Assembly (NCBI GenBank): GCA_964017045.1
Contig: OZ024794.1
Coordinates: 9,227,410-9,291,409 of the forward strand
Origin: Omphiscola glabra
Lineage: Eukaryota; Mollusca; Gastropoda; Lymnaeidae
Reading direction: 5' to 3'
Length of the DNA: 64,000 bases
Shown here piece by piece: positions 11,674 to 23,402 of the stretch. A program made the translations under genes and the position numbers. Each line of letters opens with the position of its first letter. The stretch's first letter is position 1. The notes below the pieces were generated by a model. That model saw only the letters and a list, made by a program, of their open reading frames with translations, had not been told where the DNA came from and did no database searches.

Positions 11674-12971
11674 ACAAGATTTCTGTTTTGATCTAGTGCC
11701 AATGACGTCATAGTAGAACAAGTAGTTTAGTATTTCAATGTAAGTGATTACAGTTTGTAAGCAGTTTTGGTAGACGGCGATAGAGTGCTCAGTTGATATG
11801 AGAAATATTTCTATGGTGTCATCAAGGAGATTTTCTAAAAAGAGACATTAAGCATTTTTTTAAGACTCTAGTGTAACTTTAGTTAATTTAGTTGTGGTAT
11901 CTTCATTTAAGTTTTCAGTTTCATACATGCATTTTTTTTATAAAAAAAAAATTATGTAATTTAAATAATGCTGATAATAAGACTTATAGTATAATCATGT
12001 GTTTTAACACTTGTTGGGTTGTGTTATACATATTTGTAATGAATTATATATGCGAGTCGCTGCCCCTGTGCGATTATTAATAAGACAGTGAAGGTGGATT
12101 TATAATGTTTCAGTTATGATGGTTATTTATATCACCATAACAGGAATGTTGTTATGCACATCACCGGTACTCGTCTACACAAGAGTGTGCAGGGCACATA
12201 ATGGCTTGTGGTGTAGACGATGTTTAGGGTGTCAAATAGAATGGGCTATTTTGTGTTGGTGAATATGTTAATTGGATATTATAAGTTGTATGGCTATTTT
12301 AAACTAAAATAGCATTGGAGATAGAGTTGGTCTAACTTAGAGAGGTGTGAGATAGCTTAGGATGAATAGTAAGCTTACACTGGATAATGTGTACAGTAAC
12401 ATGGGTAGTGCGGCTATACCCTACACTATGTGTGAATGTGTGAGTTAGAAATGGATAATCCGTCGACCAAATCCGTGGAATCGGATGAAACGATTAAGAC
12501 TTAGGGGTTAAGTCTTTTATGATAGTAGTTTAGAGTTACCATGTTAGAGACACATGTTCAGAGGTTGCATAGCATATGGTGATTTTGAGGATGCAATTAA
12601 GGAAGATATTGTCAATGTGGAAACCGAAGATGATTTTGGGATCTGGTTATTGAAGAGTTAGCCAGGATTCTGAGATCAATATATCTTTATGACAGAGCGG
12701 AATTGTTTAATTAAGGTTTTTTTTGTTTAGCTTAGAGATTTTAAGGTACAATGTTCACGTTGTTGTGGACGATTATAATGTTGTTTCCTATTATTGATAT
12801 GCATGTTTTGTGTTGCTAAATTATTTTGGTGGAGAAAAACTGAGTATAGATGATAATGGGCGTAGCGAAGCATAGACTAAGAGCTGGACCCATGTGATGG
12901 TGTTATGCATAGAGTTGTAGGGTGGTCATTTGTGGAGTTTTTGAAATTTGTCAATGTATTGAAAAATTTCT
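11674..12971 (+). other. Non-coding interior of the LTR element
   Basis: AT-rich sequence between the broken reverse transcriptase and the 3' LTR. Only short frames are seen and no envelope-like or RNase H motifs. A complete element would carry the rest of reverse transcriptase and RNase H here, so this looks like eroded or replaced sequence. Confidence 0.6.
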
Positions 12972-12984
12972 TGAAAGGGGGGAC
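12972..12984 (+). promoter_or_regulatory. Polypurine tract
   Basis: TGAAAGGGGGGAC lies a few bases before the first base of the 3' LTR, the expected position for the plus-strand primer of an LTR retrotransposon. Confidence 0.75.
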
Positions 12985-12987
12985 ATA

Positions 12988-13424
12988 TGTCACAAATGAC
13001 TGGGTTGGGATTGAAATATGGCGCGCCATTGATATTCATATAACTTATAATGTGTTTTGTTCGGGACTTCCCCATATGTGGCACCACATTTATTTAATGA
13101 AAAACGTGCTGAGGTGCGATTTCCGGGGGAAGTGAGGAATGTTTTGGGGGAGAGCTTATGGAGGTTGAGATTAATGGAGGTTAACGTTGCGTTTGAAAGT
13201 TGAAGAAACATTACTAGACTATATTAATCTATCAATACATTCTTTTGTTTACAATAGTTAATAAGGAATTCCTTGGTTATTCATTAACGTCTGTGTTGTC
13301 TTCGTTAAAAATCCTCAACGTCTGGATACTGAACTTTCGCAGAGAGGTACAGCCCCGCATTAATCAACACCAATATTACTTGGTACGCGAAGGGCCGTAC
13401 CTTAGAAGATCTCATTCTGTGACA
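12988..13424 (+). mobile_element. 3' LTR, 437 bp
   Basis: The LTR starts TGTCACA and ends TGTGACA, a perfect 7-bp terminal inverted repeat with the standard TG...CA ends. Its last 93 bases match the sequence just after the assembly gap. The bases that follow (ATATT) would be the target duplication, but the left flank is hidden in the gap. Internal length between the LTRs is about 3.9 kb, short for Ty3/gypsy and consistent with internal deletions. Confidence 0.9.
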
Positions 13425-13850
13425 ATATTCATCCCGGAGTCGATTCAATTTTTAAATTAGCTGTAAACGAGTACACGTGAAAAGACATTTATTTTAATTG
13501 GATTTGCTTTACCGATCCATTTACTTGTAGAGCTCCGAGGAGCACGGCACCACCCCACCCCCCACCCCCGGGCTAAAGCCACAGTGCTCTGGTGGTCGAT
13601 GCTGCGTTGTACTTAATAATGTTGATACCAGAAGTGTATTGGCACGACGGTGATCCTCAAAGCTGGCGGCTCTTGCCCGTCAGCGTGGCACGATGGCTGA
13701 TTAAGTGAGAGGAGCTCTGGTCGTATTCCCAACTCATGATCCTCAGTTTTCCCTGTAAATTATTTTCTTATTTCTTATATTTTACATATTTCCAAAATAT
13801 ATTTGTCCGTTAAGATCTTATTTCTCAAAGTAATAATATACATTCTTTCA
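13425..13850 (+). other. Spacer with a possible tRNA-derived SINE
   Basis: Within it, 13676-13735 has GTGGCACGATGGCTGATT followed about 20 bases later by GGTCGTATTCCC. These are spaced like the A and B boxes of a tRNA-derived SINE promoter. A C-rich run lies at about 13550-13570. I see no gene. Confidence 0.35.
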
Positions 13851-14267
13851 CTTCCTGTAATATTGTTTTTGTACTTCCGGCAATAAAAAAGACGAACGAT
13901 TAAGTCTTCTAGCCAGTCTGTATTAATGTCGTATTGTCATTTGTCCTGTCTGCCGAGGAAGGCTCTTAGCCGAACCGTTCTTCTCTTGATGTCTTGTCTA
14001 CCGAGGAAGGCTCTTAGCCGAACCGTTCTTTTCTTGATGTCCTGTCTACCGAGGAAGGCTCTTAGCCGAACCGTTCTTCTCTTGATGTCCTGTCTACCGA
14101 GGAAGGCTCTTAGCCGAACCGTTCTTCTCTTGATGTCCTGTCTACCGAGGAAGGCTCTTAGCCGAACCGTTCTTCTCTTGATGTCCTGTCTTTCGATTCA
14201 AGTTTTCACGTACCTTGTTCCACTATTTTCTAGCACTCAGCTTGAACGCAGTCGTTCATTTATCATC
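13851..14267 (+). repeat. Dispersed repeat copy A with 48-bp tandem core
   Basis: The left part (CTTCCTGTAAT ... TACTTCCGGCAA) and the right part (TTCAAGTTTT ... CTTGAACGCAG) both match a second copy at 39533-39755. Between them are five tandem 48-bp units (13942-14190), each with CCGAGGAAGGCTCTTAGCCG followed by AACCGTTC. The unit occupies the position of a hammerhead-like motif in copy B. The family may be derived from a Penelope-like element, since those carry hammerhead motifs in their terminal repeats; that assignment is inference. Confidence 0.65.
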
Positions 14268-15091
14268 CTATTTTTTTCCCTTCTCGTATTTTATAGTTGT
14301 CAGTAATGTCAGCTGATTGTTTGACGCGTGTTGTTATTATCTGTTGTGCTATTAAGTGTTTTTTTTTTATTATGGAGTAGGGGGCGAACATGAGTGATCA
14401 AGGAACTGCAAAAAACGTTAATTGTAATATGTCGAAACATTAATGAGAGAATGCCGGGATAACATCCATGACTCAAGCATTGGGTGCATGTATTGTATTT
14501 ACTTTTTTTTACTTTTAGTAAGCGTTCACACTTTGCATATCTTTCTAGCAAAGAGAGGATATATGACCTTACAGAACCTGTTTTAGCAAACGTTCTCCCA
14601 CTGCTGATAACAATGAGAAGCATTGGAAAGTGACAGTGAGTGAGAGAGACAGAACCTCTCTGGTAGATTTGACCATCACCCCACCCTAAGACATACACGC
14701 TCACACACGAATCCTCCCTAACGAAGTTACACAAGGGGAAAAAACTAATGGATTTTGTGGATAAAAATTTTCATTTCCCCTTTTTCTCACCCCCCCCCCC
14801 CCCTTTCCCCAATTCCATTTAAACGCTAAAGCATCTTAAGATAAGATTATTGTTCTCCCATCAAGTTTTTAGGTTAATAGGATTTTTTATTTTAAGTTTC
14901 TAAAACGTTAATTTTAAGGCACGCCTCTTAAATGGAAGTTAATTATTAAAGTTGAAGTAAAAACTGTCATACATTTTACGTGGGTAGAGTTTATGGTTTG
15001 TGATGACACGTCAACGCCTTCATTGCTCGCTTACATTCCAGCGATAAATTTTAGGTCAGTGTTTATCCAATAAAACTATTGCTCAGGCCGA
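14268..15091. other. Unique spacer
   Basis: AT-rich sequence with a 17-base C run near 14790. A minus-strand frame at 14309-14734 has no recognisable domain. I see no gene. Confidence 0.45.
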
Positions 15092-15482
15092 CAAGGTATG
15101 ATTAAGCTGATAATGTAGGTTTAGGCTGATAAAACAGGTTTAAGCTGATAGTGTAGGTTTAGGCTGATAAAACAGGTTTAAGCTGATAATGTAGGTTTAG
15201 GCTGATAAAACAGGTTTAAGCTGATAAGATAGGTTTAAGATGATAAAACAGGTTTAAGCTGATAGTGTAGGTTTAGGCTGATAAAACAGGTTTAAGTTGA
15301 TAAGATAGGTTTAAGATGATAAAACAGGTTTAAGCTGATTATGTAGGTTTGGGCTGATAAAACAGGTTTAAGCTGATAAGATAGGTTTAAGATGATAAAA
15401 CAGGTTTAAGCTGATAGTGTAGGTTTAGGCTGATAAAACAGGTTTAAGCTGATAGTGTAGGTTTAGGCTGATAAGGTAGGTT
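15092..15482. repeat. 19-bp minisatellite (38-bp dimers)
   Basis: The monomer is like GATAAAACAGGTTTAAGCT, alternating with GATAGTGTAGGTTTAGGCT. About 20 monomers are present. Confidence 0.88.
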
Positions 15483-16808
15483 TTTAAAAAGGATAAAAAT
15501 ATAATAGATTGCTTCCGCAATGTTCTGTTAGCTAAGTAAATTTAATTATCCGTGATGATAAAGTGACTGATCAAGCTACAAGTAAAGAATTATTATTTTT
15601 TTTTTTAAAGTTGTCTACAAAAAATAATGTGAAGGCGTGAACTGAGACACAACCCAGCAACCAATTTGTCGCCTTAGAGCCCCGCCAGGGGTGGGGGAGG
15701 TGGGGGGCATGTAATCATCAAATAGAAAAGAAAACTGAGCAAACAGAAAGTGATAATCCAGTGGTGCTAATTAAGTCTGTCCGTCTGATCCCGTGGTGCT
15801 AATTAAGTCTGTCTGATTCTAACATGCCATGAGTTAAATTATTCTGTCAAAACCCGAAATCAGCCCTTTCGGGACCTGCCAGGCTAAGTAAGGAAATGGC
15901 CAATGTAGCTGTAAATTAACCGGCCAAATAGGGAAATGGCCAGTGTTGCATTAAGGTAACCGGTCAAAGTCCGATACCTTCTTGATTTTGCGATTTGCCT
16001 GGCCAGTTTGCGAAATGTCATGAGGGAGAATGGTAAATTCCTTTCTGGAACAGACGTTGTTTGAGAATGCCATGTCCTGATCCTAGCTTATTGAAAGCGC
16101 CCTCATCGTTCAAGACAACTGTAAGTTAGTCTTCCGTCAGCACATCAAAATGTGGCCAGGGATTGCACGGAAATCCGCGAAACAGACGGAATAATTAGCC
16201 CTTACCCTAATAATTTCAGTTTGATCTGACCTTGGCCACACCTCTCGGGCAGTTTGCACTTTGGCCGGCCAATGTGGGAAGTGGCTGATCTTCTGGATTT
16301 GGCCGTTACATATATATTTCAAAGAATCCACGATTTTTTTTTTTTTACTTGTTATTTCTTTTCATCTGTAATGTTATCTAAATCACCCTCTCATATTGTC
16401 CAACTATGAAAGTCTGACTGCTTATAAAGTAAACAATGTATCCTTACGCCAGCCAAGTGACGGCGCTTTTTTTTTGTTACTCCTAAATTGTTCAGATACT
16501 TAGAATTGAACAAACTTTCCCCACAGATCTATTGGCTGATCTTATTTTCAACAGTAAAGAGTAATTCATGCGGGGAAAAAAATTGTGCGGGACATTATTT
16601 TTATCCGGACAAAAAACAACTACTTTATGTTGCTGTAAACTGTTGCTCGCAAGCTTATTTCCCCTCACGGCACACCTAGAAATTTCCCAGATTTCCACGG
16701 CACAACACATTAAAACATGAAGAGAAAACATTTTCTGTTGTTTGTAGGTAGTAACATTTTATCCCCCCCCCCCCCCCATTTAGTTTTTCTTATAAATGTG
16801 ATATCAAC
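15483..16808. other. Unique spacer with diverged short repeats
   Basis: At 15850-16300 there are several loosely related segments with CCGGCCA(A/G) and GGCCAGT blocks. No gene is recognised. Short frames near 16137-16331 and 16488-16731 lack domains. Confidence 0.4.
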
Positions 16809-16955
16809 ATGCGCCAGTAGATCTTTGATACCATGTCATGCGCCAGTAGATCTTTGATACCATGTCATGCGCCAGTAGATCTTTGATACCATGTCATGCG
16901 CCAGTAGATCTTTGATACCATGTCATGCGCCAGTAGATCTTTGATACCATGTCAT
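16809..16955. repeat. 29-bp minisatellite, 5 copies
   Basis: Near-perfect copies of GCGCCAGTAGATCTTTGATA followed by CCATGTCAT. Low divergence suggests recent amplification. Confidence 0.9.
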
Positions 16956-17007
16956 ATATCATTAAAATAGTTTGCACGTTCGAAGCGCTTATGTAACTGG
17001 CACAGTG

Positions 17008-17037
17008 CTACACAGTGCTACACAGTGCTGCAAATAC
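17008..17037. repeat. 10-bp triplicate
   Basis: CACAGTGCTA is repeated three times, the last copy ending in G. Confidence 0.8.
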
Positions 17038-17830
17038 GTTTAGGTTAAAACTGAATTTTCTTTATCCCCGTCTGTTTTACACAACTGATTGTATCCAGTG
17101 AAAAGTGTACTCTAGGAAAACCAGACACCTACTTTCCTTATGAAAACCAGATGTAGATTTACCATATTTGTTTAAATGCTTATCACAAAAATCCACAAGA
17201 TAAAAACAAAACATAGCTATTCTTTATATAAATTTTTTTACTTGTTTCAATATTATATACTAGAATATATATGACCCGATGTTATCGCGGTGATAATGGT
17301 AAGCGCTTTGCGATAATTTCTACCTGCTATCGCAAAAACTCATCTCAGTTTCTAACTTTAAAAAGAAGTATCTATGTAATGATATTTACGTTTCTAACAT
17401 TAAGCTCTGAGAAGTATTTATCTGCTATATATTATACACCCACCCTATTCCCTTTCACGCCCCTAAACTACCTTTTTTCCACTCTAAACATGACCTTAAA
17501 TTAGCCAATCTAAATTATCACTAATTATATCACCTTTGTCACTAAAGAAATTAATTGAGGGACGACTTCTAGAGAAATGCTTAAGATATGGCACTTTTTC
17601 GAGCCCTTGAACTTATCTAAAAATTGTTAAAAAACATAATTATAAATTTACAACAAAAACTCTATTTATGATATAAATATATTCTATATTCAAGGAATTT
17701 GATACATTCATATCTTCATCTAAAATTTTAACACACTTTTGCCTTGAATTTTAAATTTTGCATTATCCGAAAATCGTAAAACAAAGAATTCTTTTATATA
17801 AAGAAGAATCTCGTAACGATTTTTCACAAC
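17038..17830. other. Unique AT-rich spacer
   Basis: I see no gene, RNA or repeat structure. Confidence 0.5.
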
Positions 17831-18020
17831 TATAACAGACTTGAGTGTCTATAACAGACTTGAGTGTCTATAACAGACTTGAGTGTCTATAACAGACTTG
17901 AGTGTCTATAACAGACTTGAATGTCTATAACAGACTTGAATGTCTATAACAGACTTGAGTGTCTATAACAGACTTGAGTGTCTATAACAGACTTGAGTGT
18001 CTATAACAGACTTTAGTGTC
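17831..18020. repeat. 19-bp minisatellite, 10 copies
   Basis: TATAACAGACTTGAGTGTC is repeated ten times (190 bp) with only a few substitutions. Confidence 0.93.
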
Positions 18021-18424
18021 TCTTTTTAAATATAAATTGTTGATCTCATAAAAATACACAATCTACTTTTCGCAAGGTAAAAAACAAAAATGTATTTTAA
18101 TTCTTTGCAAAGGAAAATATTGACCCATCTCCATTTTTCAAAATTAAAATTTCTAATGCGTAAAACGATTGGGTTTTGATATTCATTGGTATACTAATAT
18201 AAATTTACCCACGTTTTGTTAACGCCATTGATTTTCTTAATTGTCAAACATACGTTTATTTGTAAAAAGCGAATGTAACATCTCTTTTTTTTCACAAATC
18301 TAATACCATAGGATTTGAATATATTGTCATCCACGTAAAAATGTACACATCCCATTTCCTAGCCTGTATGTTATAGCGCTTTGAACCTTAATTAGGGATG
18401 AAGCGGGTTTTTAATGAACTTTAT

Positions 18425-18507
18425 TATGTTTCATGATTCTAGCAATTCTCTCACATAATGTATAGCGGGGTTACAAAGAAAATCGATCGTACTGTGTACA
18501 CATATCA
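18425..18507 (+). repeat. Dispersed 83-bp repeat, copy 1
   Basis: Contains CTCACATAATGTATAGCGGG and ATCGATCGTACTGTGTACAC. A copy differing at only a few bases lies at 24332-24414. It has no coding potential and may be the end of an unrecognised mobile element. Confidence 0.85.
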
Positions 18508-19040
18508 AATGATCTATACTATAGTATGTTACTGTATTGTATATGATATATAATATTTATGAAAAAAAATATACGTTGCACGAAAAACACGCGTTTGTCT
18601 GTCTCATCAAATCAGATGCTAGATATCTGGACAGGAAGGGGTTAATTTGCTCTCATTTACACGTGATTCAGTGTTACGTCGGTAGGGTTAATGAGTGTTA
18701 CGTCGGTAACGTTAAGAATTGTTTAACATACAAGAAAATCAACTTCTATTGAAAGCATTGCACAGTGCAGGCGCGAAAAGCGTTCGATCATAGGTCAAAC
18801 TGAATGAGACATATATTGCTTGTTACTTAAGAAACACTGAGATGGCGACTTGTGATGCGTGCCGCCAAATTTAAACCTGCAGATGGGATGTGCTCTGCTG
18901 TGCTGCGATGTGCTGTGATGTGTCGTGTTATTGGACTTGAAACGCTAGACCGCGTGTTGTTTAGCCAATCGTTTTCCCACCTGTGTTAACCTATTTAATT
19001 CATCTTCACGTGTTTTTCATCCCCTTGGCGGAAATTTATT
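18508..19040. other. Unique spacer
   Basis: A duplicated GTGTTACGTCGGTA lies near 18672 and 18698. I see no gene. Confidence 0.45.
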
Positions 19041-19114
19041 GCGGCACATCTAGCATCGTCTTGCTGCGGCACATCTAGCATCGTCTTGCTGCGGAACATC
19101 TAGCATCGTCTTGC
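19041..19114. repeat. 25-bp tandem repeat, 3 copies
   Basis: GCGGCACATCTAGCATCGTC followed by TTGCT is repeated three times. Confidence 0.9.
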
Positions 19115-19597
19115 AATACACGGTTGCGCAGCGCTGCTAATAACTACACACACACCCCCTGCCCTTCCCCCCAAAGACGGCTTTTTATGTAATAATCTCC
19201 CCCCTCCCCCATTCAAAACTTTAGAACCACAAACAAAAGTTCATGTTCCAGTGAGCACAAAGCGTTGAGAGCAGGGACAATGGTTTGGACATTCTGCATA
19301 AGTCTTGTCATGCATATGCTCTGCTGCCAAATTTCGTGACAGAGGCATTCGACTGTAAAGGTTTGCGTGATGTCTACATGAACTGCCGTTAAAATACGGA
19401 ACTCTCTGAGTTTTCTTTCTTTATTAACAACCCCCTCCCCTCCCCCCTACCCACATTCGTACACCTTTCCCCTCCCCCAACCCACGTACACCTTTCCCAA
19501 TTTCAAAAACATTTCTAAGTAAATCAACTCCCTTAGACAAATTGTTGACTTGTCTCATGCGAGGAGTTTACGCGATATTTCATGCTGTCAAATGTTG
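19115..19597. other. Spacer with C-rich tracts
   Basis: Several oligo-C tracts at about 19150-19210 and 19430-19490. I see no gene. Confidence 0.45.
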
Positions 19598-19842
19598 GCT
19601 TGGTTTATTGATGGTTGACGGCGGTTTGGTTTATCGACGGTTGTCGTTTGGGTTGGTTTATCGACGGTTGTCGTTTGGGTTGGTTTATCGATGGTTGTCG
19701 TTTGGGTTGGTTTATCGATGGTTGTCTATTGGGTTGGTTTATCGATGGTTGTCGTTTGGGTTGGTTTATCGACGGTTGTCGTTGAGTAGGTTGTCGTTGG
19801 GTAGGTTGTCGTTGGGTAGGTGTCGTTAGGTAGGTTGTCGAT
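19598..19842. repeat. 27-bp minisatellite grading into a 15-bp one
   Basis: Six to seven copies of GGTTTATCGACGGTTGTCGT followed by TTGGGTT, then several GTTGTCGTTGGGTAG copies. The shorter unit appears derived from the longer one. Confidence 0.88.
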
Positions 19843-20329
19843 ATTCCTTTAATCTTAAAGCATTAAATTATGTTCATGAGTTTCGGGTTCTTCTAATATT
19901 GATGTGTTGTCTATTACCAACTTTACATAACTAAACTTTATGCCATCCGGCTTATCGCTGTGACGTAGCGACCAAGGGAATTAATCGAGTGAATAGTTAG
20001 GCTTCTCGGAGTATTGCATCTAATGATTAAAACTTACCACAATAAAATTGCTTTCTGAAATGGTTAATGAATACAATTAAATAAATTAAAATTCTTTAAT
20101 ACTGGAAAGGTTTTCTATCATCTATTTTAAACCACGGTCTTTAATACCCTCACAGGGGGACGCAACTCACACTCTTATGTCACATTTGTGGGATTTCTTA
20201 GTTTCACTCTTTTCAGTAATTTTAGTTCTTGAAATGTAACTCTGTGAAATAATTTTTTTATTCTGATTTTTCGTATTATTTTAAAATACTTGCTACTTCG
20301 CAATGTGTTAATGTATTTTTCATTTCTTT
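19843..20329. other. Unique AT-rich spacer upstream of the first Ig exon
   Basis: I looked for a signal-peptide exon that would splice in phase 1 and did not find a convincing one. Confidence 0.4.
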
Positions 20330-20606
20330 TTGTTATATTATACTTGATTGATACTATTTCTTGTTATATTATACTTGATACTACTTCTTGTTATATTATA
20401 CTTGATACTCCTTCTTGTTATATTATACTTGATACTACTTCTTGTTATATCATACTTGATACTACTTCTTGTTATATTATAATTTATAATACTTCTTGTT
20501 ATATTATACTTGATACTACTTCTTGTTATATTATACTTGATACTACTTCTTGTTATATTATACTTGATCCTACTTCTTGTTATATTATACTCGATACTTC
20601 TTGTTA
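20330..20606. repeat. 27-bp minisatellite next to a splice acceptor
   Basis: About ten copies of TACTTGATACTACTTCTTGT followed by TATATTA. The array ends about 35 bases before the acceptor of the first Ig exon, so it probably supplies the branch-point region and may affect splicing. Confidence 0.9.
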
Positions 20607-20640
20607 TCATGTTCTCACGCTGTTGCTACTTCCCCTCCAG

Positions 20641-20765
20641 TCTCAGCAGCGCGACCACTGCGGTACACACTTCCTACATTCTTGGACACACCCAACAACA
20701 TCACTGCCGTGCTGGGATCTGACGTCACGCTTCCTTGTTCTGTACAAAATCTTGGCACAAAATCG
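20641..20765 (+). CDS. Exon A: N-terminal half of Ig domain 1
   Basis: The acceptor follows TTGCTACTTCCCCTCCAG and the donor is GTGAGT. The exon enters in phase 1 and leaves in phase 0. It encodes the start of a V-type Ig domain with an NIT glycosylation sequon and the strand-B cysteine (codon 20736-20738, in an LPCSV context). Phase-1 entry is typical for an exon that follows a signal-peptide exon. That upstream exon is not recognised in the window. Confidence 0.85.
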
Positions 20766-20847
20766 GTGAGTTCTAAGTTTTCTTATAGAATAGAAGAGGT
20801 AAAAACGTTGCTAGCTCTGTGAGGTTTCGTGTTCAAAGATTTAAAAA

Positions 20848-21337
20848 CATCCATACCACTAGCAGCTCAAGAGACACAAGCATCCATACCACTAGCGGCT
20901 CAAGAGACACAAGCATCCATACCACTAGCGGCTCAAAGACACAAACATCCATACCACTAGCAGCTCAAAGACACAAGCATCCATACCACTAGCAGCTCAA
21001 AGACACAAACATCCATACCACTAGCAGCTCAAGAGACACAAGCATCCATACCACAAGCAGCTCAAGAGACACAAGCATCCATACCACAAGCAGCTCAAAG
21101 ACACAAGCATCCATACCACAAGCAGCTCAAAGACACAAGCATCCATACCACTAGCAGCTCAAAGACACAAGCATCCATACCACAAGCAGCTCAAAGACAC
21201 AAGCATCCATACCACAAGAGCTCAAAGACACAAGCATCCATACCACAAGCAGCTCAAGAGACACAAGCATCCATACCACTAGCAGCTCAAGAGACACAAG
21301 CATCCATACCACTAGCAGTCCAAGAGACACAAGCATC
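20848..21337. repeat. ~32-bp minisatellite, left block
   Basis: The unit is like CATCCATACCACTAGCAGCT followed by CAAGAGACACAAG, with a shorter CAAAGACACAAG variant. About 15 copies. The array resumes unchanged after the hAT insertion at 21338-22676. Confidence 0.92.
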
Positions 21338-22676
21338 CAGGGCCGGATTAACCTCTAGGCAAACAAGGCACGTGCCTTGGGAACCAAGCGTTTGGGGGCA
21401 CCACAAGTCCTCAAGAATTAATTTTTTTGGAACAAATTTAAGTCCAGAAACAACTGAAAATTGAACAAGTGCTATGAAAATGAAGAAATACATTGTAATA
21501 AAAAATTCACATTCAAAGTTTGGTACAATCTTGAATGCTTAAAAATTAAGCGCATAAAAATTAAAAAACTCCTGGTAAATGGTAATGAGCAAAATGCGGA
21601 CCATGCGGACTCACTCGGCTTGTAAATAAATAATGCGGTCGTATTCGAATTTTAAAAAATTTTCTGAAGTTTTATAAACAAATTTAAACCATTTTTATAT
21701 TTTCAATAAATAATATTAAAATAATAACATTAATTAATTAATTCGAACTGGAACCCCTTAGTAATAGACACAAAATGAGCATGTGAACATGAAAACGTGT
21801 GCTGATTTGTATTCTTCACTAGCAGATCACTTGCAAAAATCTAGGAATGAATTTGAAATATTTGAAGAAGCTGCAAAAATAATAACACCAGGTGTAGAAT
21901 GATGTAGCAGTTCGATTTTCTTGTTTGGTCGATGTATCACTATCACAAACATCTCAGTGTTGTGAAGAAATAATAAATGCTTATCCTAAAGATCTGAACA
22001 ATAATTTATGTACTGAACTACAACAGTTTCATTCATATATTCGCCACAAGTTTCTTGCATCAAAATCGGAAAACAATACGTTCAATCATTTAGAATTATA
22101 CAAAGTAATAGTTAGAGACAACATCGAGTGTGCCTTTCCAAATGTTGAAATCGCCTTGCGCATATTTTTAAAATTAATGGTTACTAACTGTTCAACTGAG
22201 CGCTCTTTTTCTCAGTTGAAACGTACAAAAAAATCCAAATAGATCAACAATGAAACAAGAAAGGCTCGATTCCTATCTCTGCTTATGATCGAGGCAGATG
22301 TGTTGCGCAAAATTAACTTTGACGATATACTCAAAAACTTCGCTAGATGTAAATCTAGGGGGAAAATCTTTAAAATGTAAATGACAAAATCTTTTTGATT
22401 TTTTTATCTAATAAAAAATAAAGTATTTTTGTCTATTATTACTATTATTATTTCAAAATTTATTAACTATTAATTTTAATACAGAAATACTTTATTGTAG
22501 GTTTTATATAAGTGATAGTAATACAAACTACAAACATATTTGTTAACAACTGTTTTCTTTGAATAATATTGAACATACCAGCGGTCACGGTCAGTGAAAG
22601 ATCAGGGGCCCCGGGCAGAAGGGGGCACCCATGTGGGTTTGTGCCTTGGGCACTAAAATGACTTAATCCGACCCTG
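21338..22676 (+). mobile_element. hAT element, 1339 bp, with 8-bp target duplication
   Basis: The left end starts CAGGGCCGGATTAA and the right end, read on the other strand, starts CAGGGTCGGATTAA, so the ends are imperfect inverted repeats. The flanking octamer CAAGCATC at 21330-21337 is repeated exactly at 22677-22684, the duplication size expected for hAT. The element lies inside a minisatellite that continues on both sides, so it inserted after the array existed. Only the C-terminal part of a transposase remains (21789-22380), so it is an internally deleted, non-autonomous copy. Confidence 0.93.
21789..22380 (+). pseudogene. hAT transposase C-terminal remnant
   Basis: Matches the C-terminal region of hAT transposases (ZMYM1-like group), including the dimerisation-region pattern around CSTERSFSQLKR (about 22180-22230) and a final stretch ending at a TAA at 22378-22380. 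The reading frame shifts at least three times (near 21900, 22240 and 22275) and has internal stops. The N-terminal zinc finger and most of the catalytic core are missing. It cannot give active enzyme. Confidence 0.85.
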
Positions 22677-23402
22677 CAAGCATCCATACCACTAGCTGCA
22701 CAAGAGACACAAGCATCCATACCACTAGCTGCACAAGAGACACAAACATCCATACCACTAGCAGCTCAAGAGACACAAACATCCATACCAATAGCAGCTC
22801 AAGACACACAAACATCCATACCACTAGCAGCTCAAGAGACACAAACATCCATACCACTAGCAGCTCAAGAGACACAAGCATCCATACCACTAGCAGCTCA
22901 AGAGACACAAGCATCCATACCACTAGCTGCACAAGAGACACAAACATCCATACCACTAGCAGCTCAAGAGACACAAGCATCCATACCACTAGCTGCACAA
23001 GAGACACAAGCATCCATACCACTAGCAGCTCAAGAGACACAAGCATCCATACCACTAGCAGCTCAAGAGACACAAACATCCATACCAATAGCAGCTCAAG
23101 AGACACAAGCATCCATACCAATAGCAGCTCAAGAGTCACAAACATCCATACCAATAGCAGCTCAAGAGACACAAGCATCCATACCACTAGCTGCACAAGA
23201 GACACAAACATCCATACCACTAGCTGCACAAGAGACACAAACATCCATACCACTAGCTGCACAAGAGACACAAACATCCATACCACTAGCGGCTCAAAGA
23301 CACAAACATCCATACCACTAGCGGCTCAAAGACACAAACATCCATACCACTAGCGGCTCAAAGACACAAACATCCATACCACTAGCTGCTTAAAGACACA
23401 AA
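22677..23402. repeat. ~32-bp minisatellite, right block
   Basis: The same family as 20848-21337, with about 22 copies. Variants with TAGCTGCACAAGAG are common here and rare to the left, so the two sides have either diverged or differed before the hAT insertion. Confidence 0.92.
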
